Part shown: positions 26,931 to 35,371 of the stretch, one piece after another
Layout: each line of letters begins with the position of its first letter
Numbering within the stretch: the stretch's first letter is position 1
Source of the DNA: Roseiarcus sp963732155
GTDB taxonomy: Bacteria > Pseudomonadota > Alphaproteobacteria > Rhizobiales > Beijerinckiaceae
Assembly (NCBI GenBank): GCA_963732155.1
Contig: CAVSYB010000012.1
Span: forward strand, 62,001-126,000
DNA: 64,000 nt
Direction of reading: 5' to 3'
Made by a program: the position numbers and the translations under genes
Notes under the pieces: model-generated
What the model was told of the DNA's origin: nothing
The model's input: the letters and a program-made list of their open reading frames with translations, nothing else
The model's database searches: none

Positions 26931-27629
26931 TTACACCCCGCCGGTCACCGGGATCAGCGCGCCGGTGACGGCTCTCGCCTCGTCGGACGCCAGGAACAGG
27001 ATGACCGCGGCGAGATCGGCCGGCGCCACCCAGCGATCGAATGCCGCTTTGGGCATTTCAGCCCGGTTGGCCGGCGTGTCGATGATCGAAGGCAGCACCG
27101 CATTGACGGTGACGCCGCGGTTCTTCAGCTCCTCCGCCAAGGCTTCGGTCAGCCGGTGCACGCTGGACTTGCTCGCGGCATAGGCGCCCATCCCGGCCGC
27201 GGCTTTCACCGCCGAATTGGCGCCGACGTTGACGATGCGGCCGGAGCCGCTCTGGAGCAGGTGGGGAATCGCCGCCTTCGACGCGTTCAAGGCCGTTCTG
27301 ACGTTCATCGCAAAGAGCAGATCCCATGTCGCGGGGTCGCCACTCTCGACGGTCTCCCAGCGAAATCCCCCGGCGATGTTGATGAGCGCGTCAAGCCGCC
27401 CGAACCGGGCCACGACGTTCTCGATCGCCCGCTGTGCGCCCTCGGCCGAGGAAAGATCGACGCCGCCCAACAACAACGCGCGCGGCCCGAGCCGGTCCGC
27501 CAGGCCCGCCGGCGGGGTCGGACCGACATCGAGCGCGGCGATGGACGCGCCGCGATCGACCGCCGCCTGGGCGACCGCCCTGCCGAGATTTCCGAAGCCG
27601 CCGGTGACAATGATCGTCCTGCCTTGCAT
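26931..27629 (-). CDS. Short-chain dehydrogenase/reductase
   Basis: A 232-residue classical SDR. Cofactor motif TGGFGNLGRAV is at the N-terminus and NIAG is in LINIAGGF. The catalytic triad is Ser in NVGANSAVKAAAG with the YAASK active site (Tyr and Lys), followed by NAVLPSIIDTPANR. The C-terminus GALIPVTGG is standard. An NADP-type reduction of a carbonyl is likely but the substrate is unknown. It is transcribed away from the ruined LysR gene at 27693, which may once have controlled it. Confidence 0.88.
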   Translation of the reverse strand: MQGRTIIVTGGFGNLGRAVAQAAVDRGASIAALDVGPTPPAGLADRLGPRALLLGGVDLSSAEGAQRAIENVVARFGRLDALINIAGGFRWETVESGDPATWDLLFAMNVRTALNASKAAIPHLLQSGSGRIVNVGANSAVKAAAGMGAYAASKSSVHRLTEALAEELKNRGVTVNAVLPSIIDTPANRAEMPKAAFDRWVAPADLAAVILFLASDEARAVTGALIPVTGGV

Positions 27630-27692
27630 GACGCTCCCCCAACTCCCGCCGGCGCTCCGTCGCGACCCGCCCGAACATATTAAACCGGCCGC

Positions 27693-28036
27693 ATGGATCG
27701 GGACAATGTGCGCGTTTCCTCGCCGTCGCCAGATGCGGCCAGTTCGTCGCAGCGGCCAAGCGGCTGCGGCTCGATCACGCGACGATCAGCCGGCGCGCCC
27801 GACTATTTGCCCGAGCTCTGCGGCGGCGCCGACCGCATTCGGGCGCACGGGCGCGGTCGCCCAGCCTGAGGCCCTGCGCGCCAGCCTCGGCCTTGGAGTC
27901 GCGCATGATTTTGCGGCGCGCGCTGCGCAGCTTTTGGATCGTCACACAGGAGGATACGCGTAGACTCCGGCGAACCCGAGCGGCGCAGGATCATCTCGTT
28001 GCGGCGGTGGAGCGCGACCGCGCGATCTTTCTCTGA
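27693..28036 (+). pseudogene. LysR-type regulator remnant
   Basis: From the ATG at 27693 the frame begins MDRDNVRV. After a frameshift near 27715 another frame continues as a typical LysR helix-turn-helix: FLAVARCGQFVAAAKRLRLD then HATISRR. Further on, a second shift gives AAQLLDRHTGGYA and then a stop, where intact LysR proteins have LFDR-x-x-x-GY-x-LTPAG. A third frame ends DHLVAAVERDRAIFL. Another piece, EALRASLGLGVAHDFAAR, resembles the C-terminal effector domain, which suggests deletion or scrambling. It is divergent from the SDR gene, the classic place for a LysR regulator. Confidence 0.65.
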
Positions 28037-28091
28037 CGGTGCGACGACCTCAAACGGCCGGCGGCGGCGGACCGTTTCCTCCTCTCGTCCG

Positions 28092-29474
28092 CTATTTTGC
28101 GAACCGCTCGCCGATCAGCGCGAACAGCGCCCGCGCCGCTTGCACTTCGCCGCCTTCGGGACCATGGGCGCGCGCCGCCGGATTCCACGCATAGATGTCG
28201 AAATGCGCCCAGGCTTTCGTATGGGTTACGAATCGCTGCAGGAACAGCGCGGCCGTGATCGAGCCGGCGAACGGGCTCGCTGGCGCGTTTGTGAGGTCGG
28301 CGAACTTTCCCGCAACCATCTTGTCATACGGGCGCCACAGCGGCAGGCGCCAAACGGGATCGTGAACCGCCACCGCATGGCGCGCGATCTCGCCCGCCAA
28401 CGCCTCGTCGTCGGTGTAGAAGGGCGGCAGGTCGGGGCCGAGCGCGACGCGCGCCGCGCCCGTCAGCGTCGCAAAATCCAGCAGGATGGCGGGCGCCTCT
28501 TCGTCCGCCAGGCTCAACGCGTCGGCGAGGATCAGCCGCCCCTCAGCGTCGGTATTGCCGATCTCGACGGTCGGTCCGCCGCGGCTCCTGAGAATATCGC
28601 CCGGTCGGAAAGCGTTCGCCGAAATCGAATTCTCGACGATCGGCACCAGCGTGCGGAGGCGCACGTCGAGTCCGGCCTCCATGATCATGCGCGCCAGACT
28701 GAGCGCCGCGGCCGCGCCGCCCATGTCTTTCTTCATGAGCTCCATCGCGCTGGCCGCCTTGATGTCGAGGCCGCCGGTGTCGAAGGTGACGCCTTTGCCG
28801 ACCAGCGTCACCTTCGGCGCCTCGGCGCGGCCCCAGACGAAATCGACGAGGCGCGGCTGCTGTGCCGCTGCGCGCCCGACCGCGTAAATCAGCGGCAGGT
28901 CGCGCGCAATCAGATCGTCGCCGCGGGTGACCTCGGCCGTCGCGCCAAAATCCCGCGCCAACCGCAGCGCCTCACGCTCCAGCGCGTCGGGCCCGAGGTC
29001 GTTGGCCGGCGTGTTGACCAGATCGCGGCCGAAGGCGATCGCCCGCGCTATGCTTTCGAGCCGCGCGCCGTCGACCCCCTCCGGCGCGACCAACGCCGGT
29101 TGCGCCTTCCCGGCTTCGCGATAGCGGGAAAACCAGTAGAGCCCGAGCAGAAAGGCGAGCGCGGCGAGGCTGGCGTCTCCGGGCGCGTTGGCGAAGCGAT
29201 AGACCCCCGCCGGCAGGATTCCGGCGAGCTTGCCCGGCAGCATCGGGTCGCGGGCGCGGGAGGCGGCGCTGTCGAGGCCGAGCACCACCGCGGCGAGCCC
29301 GCCTCGAGCATCCGGCAGCAGCTGGTGCGCGCCGGGGGACGGCTCAAAGCCCGTAGCGGCGGCGAAGGCGGCGGCCGACGCGGCGAGCGCCTGGCGCACC
29401 TCGTCCCAGCTCTCTTTCGTGGCGAACCAGATCGGGATGGCGTCGGGGGCCGGCGCGGCGAATTCGAGCGGCAA
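28092..29474 (-). CDS. Leucyl aminopeptidase family protein (M17)
   Basis: A 460-residue dizinc or dimanganese exopeptidase. I chose the TTG start at 29474 because AAAGGAG sits eight bases before it and the length then equals that of the family; frames further upstream are low-complexity. The M17 signature NTDAEGRLILADALSLA is present. Metal-binding motifs are VGKGVTFDTGGLDIK with MKKDMGGAAAA, and the C-terminal AWAHFDIYAWNP is typical of the alphaproteobacterial group that is distinct from classical PepA. It probably removes N-terminal residues from small peptides in the cytoplasm. Confidence 0.92.
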   Translation of the reverse strand: MPLEFAAPAPDAIPIWFATKESWDEVRQALAASAAAFAAATGFEPSPGAHQLLPDARGGLAAVVLGLDSAASRARDPMLPGKLAGILPAGVYRFANAPGDASLAALAFLLGLYWFSRYREAGKAQPALVAPEGVDGARLESIARAIAFGRDLVNTPANDLGPDALEREALRLARDFGATAEVTRGDDLIARDLPLIYAVGRAAAQQPRLVDFVWGRAEAPKVTLVGKGVTFDTGGLDIKAASAMELMKKDMGGAAAALSLARMIMEAGLDVRLRTLVPIVENSISANAFRPGDILRSRGGPTVEIGNTDAEGRLILADALSLADEEAPAILLDFATLTGAARVALGPDLPPFYTDDEALAGEIARHAVAVHDPVWRLPLWRPYDKMVAGKFADLTNAPASPFAGSITAALFLQRFVTHTKAWAHFDIYAWNPAARAHGPEGGEVQAARALFALIGERFAK

Positions 29475-29701
29475 GCGGGTTGCTCCTTTCGAAGGACGAG
29501 GTTGCAGGCGACCAGAAGGCGAAGCATAGCCGCGCGGGGCCGCCGCGGCGACCCGGCGCGAACGTTGGGGAACGAACCGGCGCGGTCGGCCGACCACGAC
29601 GCCACGACTTTCTTCCCCGCCGAAGGCACTCGTTAACCGAACGTTAGCGACAAGACTTTAATTGTTTGGGTCGGCTCGGAGTCGCTGGGAGGCTCGTATT
29701 C

Positions 29702-30598
29702 ATGTCAATTTCTCGGCCCCCGCTGGCGAGCGAGCGCGCTTCGCCCGGCAAGTGGCTGCGGGGCGCAGCTCTCGCGGCGGCGCTCGCCGCGCTTGGCGGC
29801 TGTCACGACAACGGCGACGTGACCGGGTCGATCAATCCGAGCGCTCAGCCCGCGCCGACGTCGCAAGCGGACCTGCGCGCCGAAGCCGTCACGTTGGGCA
29901 AGCGCTATGACGCCGAGCCGGGCGGGAAAGCCATCTCGATCGAATACGCCAGCGTTTTGCGGGCGCTGACCCAATATTCCCAGGCGGTGGCGGTCATGCA
30001 GGCGGCGGCGGTCAAGGCGCCGCACGATCTGGAAGTGTTGAGCGCCTACGGCAAGGCCCTCGCGGACGCCGGCCAGTTCCAGCAAGCCCTCGACGTTCTT
30101 TCGCGATCCTACACCGCGGAACGCCCGAACTGGTCGGACATGAACGTCCAGGGCTCGGTCACCGATCAACTCGGCGACCACGCGCAGGCGCAAAAGTATT
30201 ATCAAGACGCCCTGAAGATCGCGCCGGGCGAGCCTGCCATTCTGAACAATCTCGGCCTCTCCTATGCGCTGACCAAGCAATTGCCGCTCGCCGAAAAGAC
30301 CTTGCAGCAGGCGGCGAACGACCCGCGCGCCAATTCGCGCATGCGCCAGAACCTCGCTTTGGTCCTCGCTCTCGAAGGCAAATTCGGCGAGTCCGAGAGG
30401 ATCGAGCGGCAGGACCTGTCGGCCGAGGCGGCGGCCGCCAATGTCGCCGCAATCCGCCAGATGATCGCCCAGTCCAACTCCTGGCGCGACATCGAGGCGC
30501 TCGACGCGAAAAAGCACCGCGATAAGACATCGCGCGCGGCCGCCCCCGCCCCCGCCGCCGACAGTTCGCCGCTGGCCATCGGCGAGCCGCCCACCTGA
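29702..30598 (+). CDS. TPR-repeat lipoprotein (TadD-like)
   Basis: A 298-residue protein with a lipoprotein signal ending LAALGGC, then a flexible segment (GDVTGSINPSAQPAPTS). Four to five tetratricopeptide repeats span roughly residues 60-240 (for example AVAVMQAAAVKAPHDLEVLS, and PAILNNLGLSYALTKQLPLA). The overall plan is that of TadD, a pilotin-like lipoprotein of Flp/Tad pili, but no other tad genes are nearby, so a general scaffold role in the outer membrane is equally possible. The tail is Ala/Pro-rich. ATG at 29702 chosen for the signal peptide. Confidence 0.8.
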   Translation: MSISRPPLASERASPGKWLRGAALAAALAALGGCHDNGDVTGSINPSAQPAPTSQADLRAEAVTLGKRYDAEPGGKAISIEYASVLRALTQYSQAVAVMQAAAVKAPHDLEVLSAYGKALADAGQFQQALDVLSRSYTAERPNWSDMNVQGSVTDQLGDHAQAQKYYQDALKIAPGEPAILNNLGLSYALTKQLPLAEKTLQQAANDPRANSRMRQNLALVLALEGKFGESERIERQDLSAEAAAANVAAIRQMIAQSNSWRDIEALDAKKHRDKTSRAAAPAPAADSSPLAIGEPPT

Positions 30599-30749
30599 CG
30601 CCCAATCGCCTGCCAGCCGCCCGGCCCGAGGACGCGGATCCGGCTTTCGACCAGAAACCACGGTTTCTTCGACCGGGCGAGCGAGCCGACGTCCGATCCG
30701 AACAGCGGTACTGCGCCGAGGCGTCCGGCAGTGACGCGTTCAGGCGGCC

Positions 30750-30828
30750 CAACGCCGGAATTGCGGATCATTGCGAGCGCGTTGCGCCAGGTTTCGCAAG
30801 CCGGGTCGTGGTATATCATCACATCCAT
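30750..30828 (-). pseudogene. Arsenate reductase (ArsC family) 5' fragment
   Basis: From an ATG at 30828 leftward the translation MDVMIYHDPACETWRNALAM followed by IRNSGV closely resembles the first 26 residues of glutaredoxin-type arsenate reductase (family form: IYHNPxCGTSRNTLAMIRNxG). The catalytic cysteine position is kept but the neighbouring G and S are E and W. After GVGPPE the similarity is lost and the frame runs on into the complement of the TPR gene. About 80 percent of the gene is missing. The rest of 30599-30914 (316 bases) holds no convincing gene. Confidence 0.6.
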
Positions 30829-30914
30829 CGCGCGATCTTTCAGCGGGCTCCCGCTACGAGAAGGGCGGCGGTGTCGCGGCCCGCGCAAGCCGACGGAAAG
30901 TTTGAGTCCCGCAA

Positions 30915-31397
30915 ATGGGCGCCGAAGTGTTGGAAATTGCCGAGATCGAACACAATTCCGACCGCTATCGCGACCTTGTGAACCTGCGCCGGCGCGTCTT
31001 GCGAACGCCGCTCGGGCTGGACTTCACTTCCGAACAATTGGCGGGAGAACGAACCGATATTCATCTTGCCGCCTCTCTCGACGGCGAGCTTGTCGGATGC
31101 GCGATTCTGACCCCGATCGACGCGTCGCCCGGCGTCGTCAAACTTCGACAAATGGCCATCGGCCCGGACCGTCAAGGGCGCGGCGTCGGCGCGCAGATAG
31201 TCGCCTTCGCTGAAAAATTGTCGGCCGCGCGAGGCTACCGGCAAATCGTCCTGCACGCGCGGGAATCGGCGATCGGCTTTTACGAGAGGGCCGGTTACGC
31301 GGCCACCGGCGAAATTTTCATGGAAGTCACAATTCCGCACAGAGAGATGGTCAAGCAACTCGCGAAGGCGAGGAACGTCGCGCCATTCGGCGGTTGA
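30915..31397 (+). CDS. GNAT family N-acetyltransferase
   Basis: A 160-residue acetyl-CoA-dependent acyltransferase. The acetyl-CoA pyrophosphate-binding motif A is KLRQMAIGPDRQGRGVGAQI, with the R/Q-x-x-G-x-G/A form in RQGRGVGA. Motif B follows in IVLHARESAIGFYERAGYAA. Its substrate is unknown; the pattern is near the ElaA/YitI-like small-molecule group. The ATG at 30915 has no strong Shine-Dalgarno. Its stop codon lies inside the -35 hexamer of the rpsT promoter. Confidence 0.88.
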   Translation: MGAEVLEIAEIEHNSDRYRDLVNLRRRVLRTPLGLDFTSEQLAGERTDIHLAASLDGELVGCAILTPIDASPGVVKLRQMAIGPDRQGRGVGAQIVAFAEKLSAARGYRQIVLHARESAIGFYERAGYAATGEIFMEVTIPHREMVKQLAKARNVAPFGG

Positions 31398-31423
31398 CGC
31401 CTCGGAGAGGCGGCGTCTATAAC
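31394..31423 (+). promoter_or_regulatory. Promoter of rpsT
   Basis: TTGACG at 31394-31399 and TATAAC at 31418-31423 are separated by 18 bases, a good match to a housekeeping sigma-70-type promoter. It overlaps the stop codon of the acetyltransferase gene and lies 100 bases before the rpsT start. Transcription would begin near 31430, just before the hairpin at 31438. Confidence 0.7.
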
Positions 31424-31437
31424 CGCGCCCGACAGGC

Positions 31438-31468
31438 TGGGCCGCAAGGTCCGGCCCATTGCTTTTTT
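31438..31468 (+). terminator. Hairpin with T-tract in the rpsT leader (attenuator or upstream terminator)
   Basis: TGGGCCG (31438-31444), loop CAAGGTC, CGGCCCA (31452-31458) form a perfect 7-base-pair stem, with six T at 31463-31468. This is a normal intrinsic terminator shape. It sits between the rpsT promoter and the rpsT start, so it would act on the rpsT transcript itself as well as on read-through from the acetyltransferase gene. Confidence 0.7.
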
Positions 31469-31522
31469 GGGCGCGGCCGATTTGAAACGGGCGGCGCCGA
31501 CGCAATCCAGGGAATTTTTGCC

Positions 31523-31789
31523 ATGGCAAACACATCGTCGGCCAAGAAAGCCGTCCGCAAGATCGCCCGCCGCACCGCCGTCAACAAGGCGCGCCGCAGC
31601 GAGATGCGCACGTTTGTGCGCAAGGTTGAAGAAGCCATCGCCACCAAGGATCCGGGCCTGGCCGCCGCCGCCTTGCGCGAAGCCGAGCCGCTAGTCGCGC
31701 GCGCCGCGCAGAAGGGCATCCTGCACAAAAATACCGCCGCGCGCAAAATCTCCCGCCTCACCAAGCGCGTGAAGGCGCTGGCGAGCTGA
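31523..31789 (+). CDS. rpsT: 30S ribosomal protein S20
   Basis: An 88-residue basic ribosomal protein that binds 16S rRNA in the bottom of the small subunit. Start MANTSSAKKAVRKIARRTAV and the pattern RRSEMRTFVRKVEEAIATKD are those of S20; length is standard. The ATG at 31523 gives the canonical N-terminus. In many Hyphomicrobiales dnaA follows rpsT, but here an M16 peptidase gene follows instead. The gene has its own promoter and a hairpin in its leader. Confidence 0.97.
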   Translation: MANTSSAKKAVRKIARRTAVNKARRSEMRTFVRKVEEAIATKDPGLAAAALREAEPLVARAAQKGILHKNTAARKISRLTKRVKALAS

Positions 31790-32014
31790 AGCTCGCTCGC
31801 CGGACCGCCCGGACTTCTCTCGAGCCGTCGAGCGTGAGCGTGGCGTCGTCAGCCGCGCGGCGGCGCGTTGCCGAAACGGGCTGAAAAGAAACTCCCCTTC
31901 CCGCGCGCATCGGCCATCGCCCCGGTCGGGGCGGCGGCGCGGATTTCCGCGGAAGCCGCCCGCATCGGACGACAAGCTGGCGTTGCGCGCGGCGACCGCT
32001 TATATGTCGCAATT

Positions 32015-33433
32015 ATGTCGGGAGCGGTTTCGCCCGGCGTCCCGCGCGTTCAACCTCCAGCCCCTGCGGTTCCGATGTCCTCGCCTCACTCGCCGGCCGA
32101 CGATTTAGTCGCCAACGCGCCGGTCGCGCTCTCGGAGACGGCGCGAATGGCCGGCAGCCCGGCGATCGTCGACTTCCGCCTCGACAACGGCCTCAGCGTG
32201 GTCGTCATTCCGGATCATCGCGCGCCCGTCGTCACCCATATGATCTGGTATCGCAACGGCTCGGCCGACGATCCGCCGGGCAAGTCTGGCATCGCCCATT
32301 TTCTCGAACATTTGATGTTCAAGGGCACCAAGCTCCACCCGCAGGGCCAATTCTCCGAAGTCGTCACCGAGCTCGGCGGCCAGGAAAACGCGTTCACCGG
32401 CAATGACTACACCGCCTATTTCCAGCGCGTCGCCAAAGAGCATCTCGGCGTCATGATGGAGTTCGAGGCCGATCGCATGACGGGCCTCTCGCTCACCGAC
32501 GAGGTCGTGGCGCCCGAGCGCGAGGTCGTCCTGGAGGAACGGCGCATGCACTGCGACGCCGATCCCGGCGCGCAGCTCAACGAGGCGGTGCAGGCGACTT
32601 TGTTCACGCACCATCCCTACGGCGTCCCCATTATCGGCTGGAGCCATGAAATCGAGGGTCTAACGCGGGCCGACGCGCTCGACTATTACCGCCGGTTCTA
32701 TACGCCGGAGAACGCCATTTTGATCGTCGCCGGCGACGTCGAGGCGGACGAGGTGCGGCGCCTGGCCGCGCAGAGCTACGGCGCGGTCAAGCAGCGCGGC
32801 GAGCCGCCGCAACGCAAACGCCCGCAGGAGCCCGCCGCCGTTGCCCGGCGCCTGGTGACGCTGAACGACGAAAAGGTCGAACAACCAAGCTGGCAGCGTT
32901 GCTATATCGCACCCTCCTTCCGCATCGCCCGGCCGGGCGAGGCCGAGGCGCTCGAGGTCCTCGCCCATCTCATCGGCGGCGGGCCGACCAGTCTTCTCTA
33001 TCGATCGCTGGTGCTCGATCAGCAGCTCGCCGTCGCCGCCGGCGCCCACTACATGGGCACAGCCTTGGACGAGACGCGCTTCTTCCTCTACGCCATACCT
33101 AGTCCCGGCGTGACGATGGAGGGGCTCGACGGGGCTGTCGACGGCGTCCTCGCGCGATTCATCGCCGAGGGCGTCGACGCGGGCGCGCTCGAAAGAGCCA
33201 AGACGCGACTCGTCGCCGACGCGATCTACGCACAGGACAGTCAGGCGATGCTGGCGCGCTGGTACGGGTCAGCCCTGGCGACCGGCCTGAGCGTCGAGGA
33301 TATCCGCCAATGGCCTGCGCGCATCGAGGCCGTCGAGGCGGCGTCGATCATCGCCGCAGCGCGCAAGCACCTCGACCGCCGCAAGGCGGTCACGGGATAT
33401 TTGCTGCCCCTCGAACAGCCGGCCGCCGCCTGA
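32015..33433 (+). CDS. M16 zinc peptidase, catalytic member of a pair
   Basis: A pitrilysin/insulinase-family peptidase. The inverted zinc motif HxxEH is HFLEHLMFKGT, with the downstream glutamate in EREVVLEERRM. FTGNDYTAYFQ and RFYTPENAILIVAGDV are typical. The start is uncertain: I take the ATG at 32015 (472 residues); ATG 32075 is possible, and neither has a clear Shine-Dalgarno. No classic signal peptide is evident from these starts, though the family in alphaproteobacteria is often periplasmic. It is followed 88 bases later by an inactive-type partner, the usual two-gene arrangement. Confidence 0.92.
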   Translation: MSGAVSPGVPRVQPPAPAVPMSSPHSPADDLVANAPVALSETARMAGSPAIVDFRLDNGLSVVVIPDHRAPVVTHMIWYRNGSADDPPGKSGIAHFLEHLMFKGTKLHPQGQFSEVVTELGGQENAFTGNDYTAYFQRVAKEHLGVMMEFEADRMTGLSLTDEVVAPEREVVLEERRMHCDADPGAQLNEAVQATLFTHHPYGVPIIGWSHEIEGLTRADALDYYRRFYTPENAILIVAGDVEADEVRRLAAQSYGAVKQRGEPPQRKRPQEPAAVARRLVTLNDEKVEQPSWQRCYIAPSFRIARPGEAEALEVLAHLIGGGPTSLLYRSLVLDQQLAVAAGAHYMGTALDETRFFLYAIPSPGVTMEGLDGAVDGVLARFIAEGVDAGALERAKTRLVADAIYAQDSQAMLARWYGSALATGLSVEDIRQWPARIEAVEAASIIAAARKHLDRRKAVTGYLLPLEQPAAA

Positions 33434-33521
33434 AGTTTGCGCTTCCAGAGGCGCCGATCGGCTCAATCGCCTGCCGCGCCGCGGCGCGGATCGATCGACA
33501 ATACAGCGCGCAACTGCGCCA

Positions 33522-34814
33522 ATGGAAACGCCCGTGAACGCTCCGATCGCCAATCCGACAGTCTCTCGCGCGGTGAACGTCCAACAGATCGTGACGCCAC
33601 GCGGCGTCGACGCCTGGCTCGTCGAGGATTACGCTGTTCCGCTATTGTCTCTCGAATTCGCTTTCAAAGGCGGCGCCGCGCAGGACCCGCCGGGCAAGCC
33701 CGGCGCAACGACAATGCTCGCCGCTCTGCTGGATGAAGGCGCGGGATCCCTGGATTCGCAGGCATTCCAGCAGGCGCTCGACGAGAAGGCCATCGAGCTC
33801 TCCTTCCACTGCGAGCGCGACTACCTCGGCGGGCGCCTGCGCACGTTGATACGCAACGCCGATCGCGCCGGCGAACTGATGCGCCTCGCGGTCAATGCGC
33901 CGCGGCTGGACGAGGCGCCGATCGCGCGCGTGCGCGAGCAATTGAGCGCCGGCTTGCGCAACGAAGCCAATGATCCCGGTTCTCTCGCGAGCCGCACCTG
34001 GCGGGCGCGCAGCTTTCCCGGCCATCCCTATGGCCTGCCGACGAACGGCACGCTCGAGAGCTTGCCCGGAATTGAGCGCGCCGACCTGTTGCAACTCGCC
34101 GGCAATCTTCTCACGCGCGGCGCGCTTCACATCGGCGTCGTCGGGGCGATCGACGCCGAGCGCGCCGCCAGGCTGATTGACATGATCTTCGCCGACCTGC
34201 CTTCGGCCGGCGCACTCGCCGAGGTGTCTGACGCCTCTTTCGGCGGCATCGGAACGATCGAACTGGTCGATCTCGACGTGCCTCAATCGACGATCCGCTT
34301 CGGTCGGCCGAGCCTGGCGCGCCACGACCCCGATTACATGACCAGCGTGTTGCTCGCCCATATTCTGGGTGGCGGCAGCCTTTCCTCGCGTCTGTTCCAC
34401 GAGGTGCGCGAGAAGCGGGGCCTCGCCTATTCGGTCTCGACTTCGGTTTCGGCGCTGGATCACGCCAACTTTCTTCATGGCGGCACCGCGACCAAGAACG
34501 AGCGCGTCAGGGAATCGCTCGACGTGATCGCGGCGCAAATTCTGGATTTGTCGCACAACGGCCCGAACGAGGACGAACTCGTCAAGGGCAAGAAATACTT
34601 GGTGGGCTCCTATCCCTTGCGCTTCGACACTTCGGCCAAGATCGCCGGCCAACTCGTGCACATCCAATTGGACGGTTTCGGGCCGGAATGGATGGTCGAG
34701 CGCAACCGCCAGATCGAGGCGGCGACGATGGACGACGCCCGCCGGGTCGCCAAACGCCTGTTCGGCGACGGAACGATGAGCGTGGCGATCGTCGGGCGCC
34801 CGGTCGGCCTCTAA
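33522..34814 (+). CDS. M16 peptidase-like protein lacking the zinc motif (partner subunit)
   Basis: A 430-residue M16-fold protein. Where the partner has HxxEH it reads PGKPGATTMLAALLDEGAGS, so no zinc site. The second-half motif SRLFHEVREKRGLAYSVSTS, the R/Y substrate-binding pair of the family, is kept. In M16B pairs one subunit brings zinc and the other brings this R/Y pair, as in mitochondrial processing peptidase, so the two genes likely form one heterodimeric peptidase. No signal peptide was seen. Confidence 0.9.
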   Translation: METPVNAPIANPTVSRAVNVQQIVTPRGVDAWLVEDYAVPLLSLEFAFKGGAAQDPPGKPGATTMLAALLDEGAGSLDSQAFQQALDEKAIELSFHCERDYLGGRLRTLIRNADRAGELMRLAVNAPRLDEAPIARVREQLSAGLRNEANDPGSLASRTWRARSFPGHPYGLPTNGTLESLPGIERADLLQLAGNLLTRGALHIGVVGAIDAERAARLIDMIFADLPSAGALAEVSDASFGGIGTIELVDLDVPQSTIRFGRPSLARHDPDYMTSVLLAHILGGGSLSSRLFHEVREKRGLAYSVSTSVSALDHANFLHGGTATKNERVRESLDVIAAQILDLSHNGPNEDELVKGKKYLVGSYPLRFDTSAKIAGQLVHIQLDGFGPEWMVERNRQIEAATMDDARRVAKRLFGDGTMSVAIVGRPVGL

Positions 34815-34875
34815 AAAGGCGGGGCGAATCGCGATCGGCGGCGACCCGTCGCGGCTCCTGGACTCGCCGGCCGCC

Positions 34876-35241
34876 TCAACTCATGCCGATTTCTTCGAAT
34901 TTGGCCTGGACGATGTCGCGGTCGAACGGCTTCATCATGAATTCGTCGGCGCCGGCATGGCGGGCGCGCGCAAATTGGGCGACGTCATATTCGCTGGTGC
35001 AGAACACGACTTTCGGCCTCTCGCCGCCGGGCATGCGGCGCAGTTGCTTCAGGAAACCGAAGCCGTCGAGAACGGGCATGCTCCAGTCGAGGAGGATGGC
35101 GTCCGGCATCAGGAAGGAGCAGGCCGCCAGAGCTTGCTTGCCGTCGGCCGCTTCGGACGTCTGCAGGCGCATGCCTTCAAGAATCCGTCGGGCGATCTTA
35201 CGGATCACCGGCGAATCGTCGACGACGAGGACCTGTTTCAT
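34876..35241 (-). CDS. Single-domain response regulator (CheY-like)
   Basis: A 121-residue receiver with no output domain. Acidic pocket D8-D9, phospho-acceptor D52 in ILLDWSMPVLDG, T82 in VVFCTSE, and K104 in FMMKPF are all present, so it should be phosphorylatable. A close relative sits next to chpT in other Hyphomicrobiales (recollection), and here it lies 130 bases downstream of chpT on the same strand. It might take phosphate from ChpT or another phosphotransferase. It is not CpdR by sequence. Its targets are unknown. Confidence 0.9.
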   Translation of the reverse strand: MKQVLVVDDSPVIRKIARRILEGMRLQTSEAADGKQALAACSFLMPDAILLDWSMPVLDGFGFLKQLRRMPGGERPKVVFCTSEYDVAQFARARHAGADEFMMKPFDRDIVQAKFEEIGMS

Positions 35242-35371
35242 TTGGCGCTCCTGTCCATCCCAAGCCGCTCGCGGCTTCCGCCAAAGCGCGAGAACGCCGC
35301 CACTATGGCCGAATGGGGTTAAGGAGCGCTAAAACGCGAGCCCTCGCCAGACCGACTTCGCCGGCCGCGGT

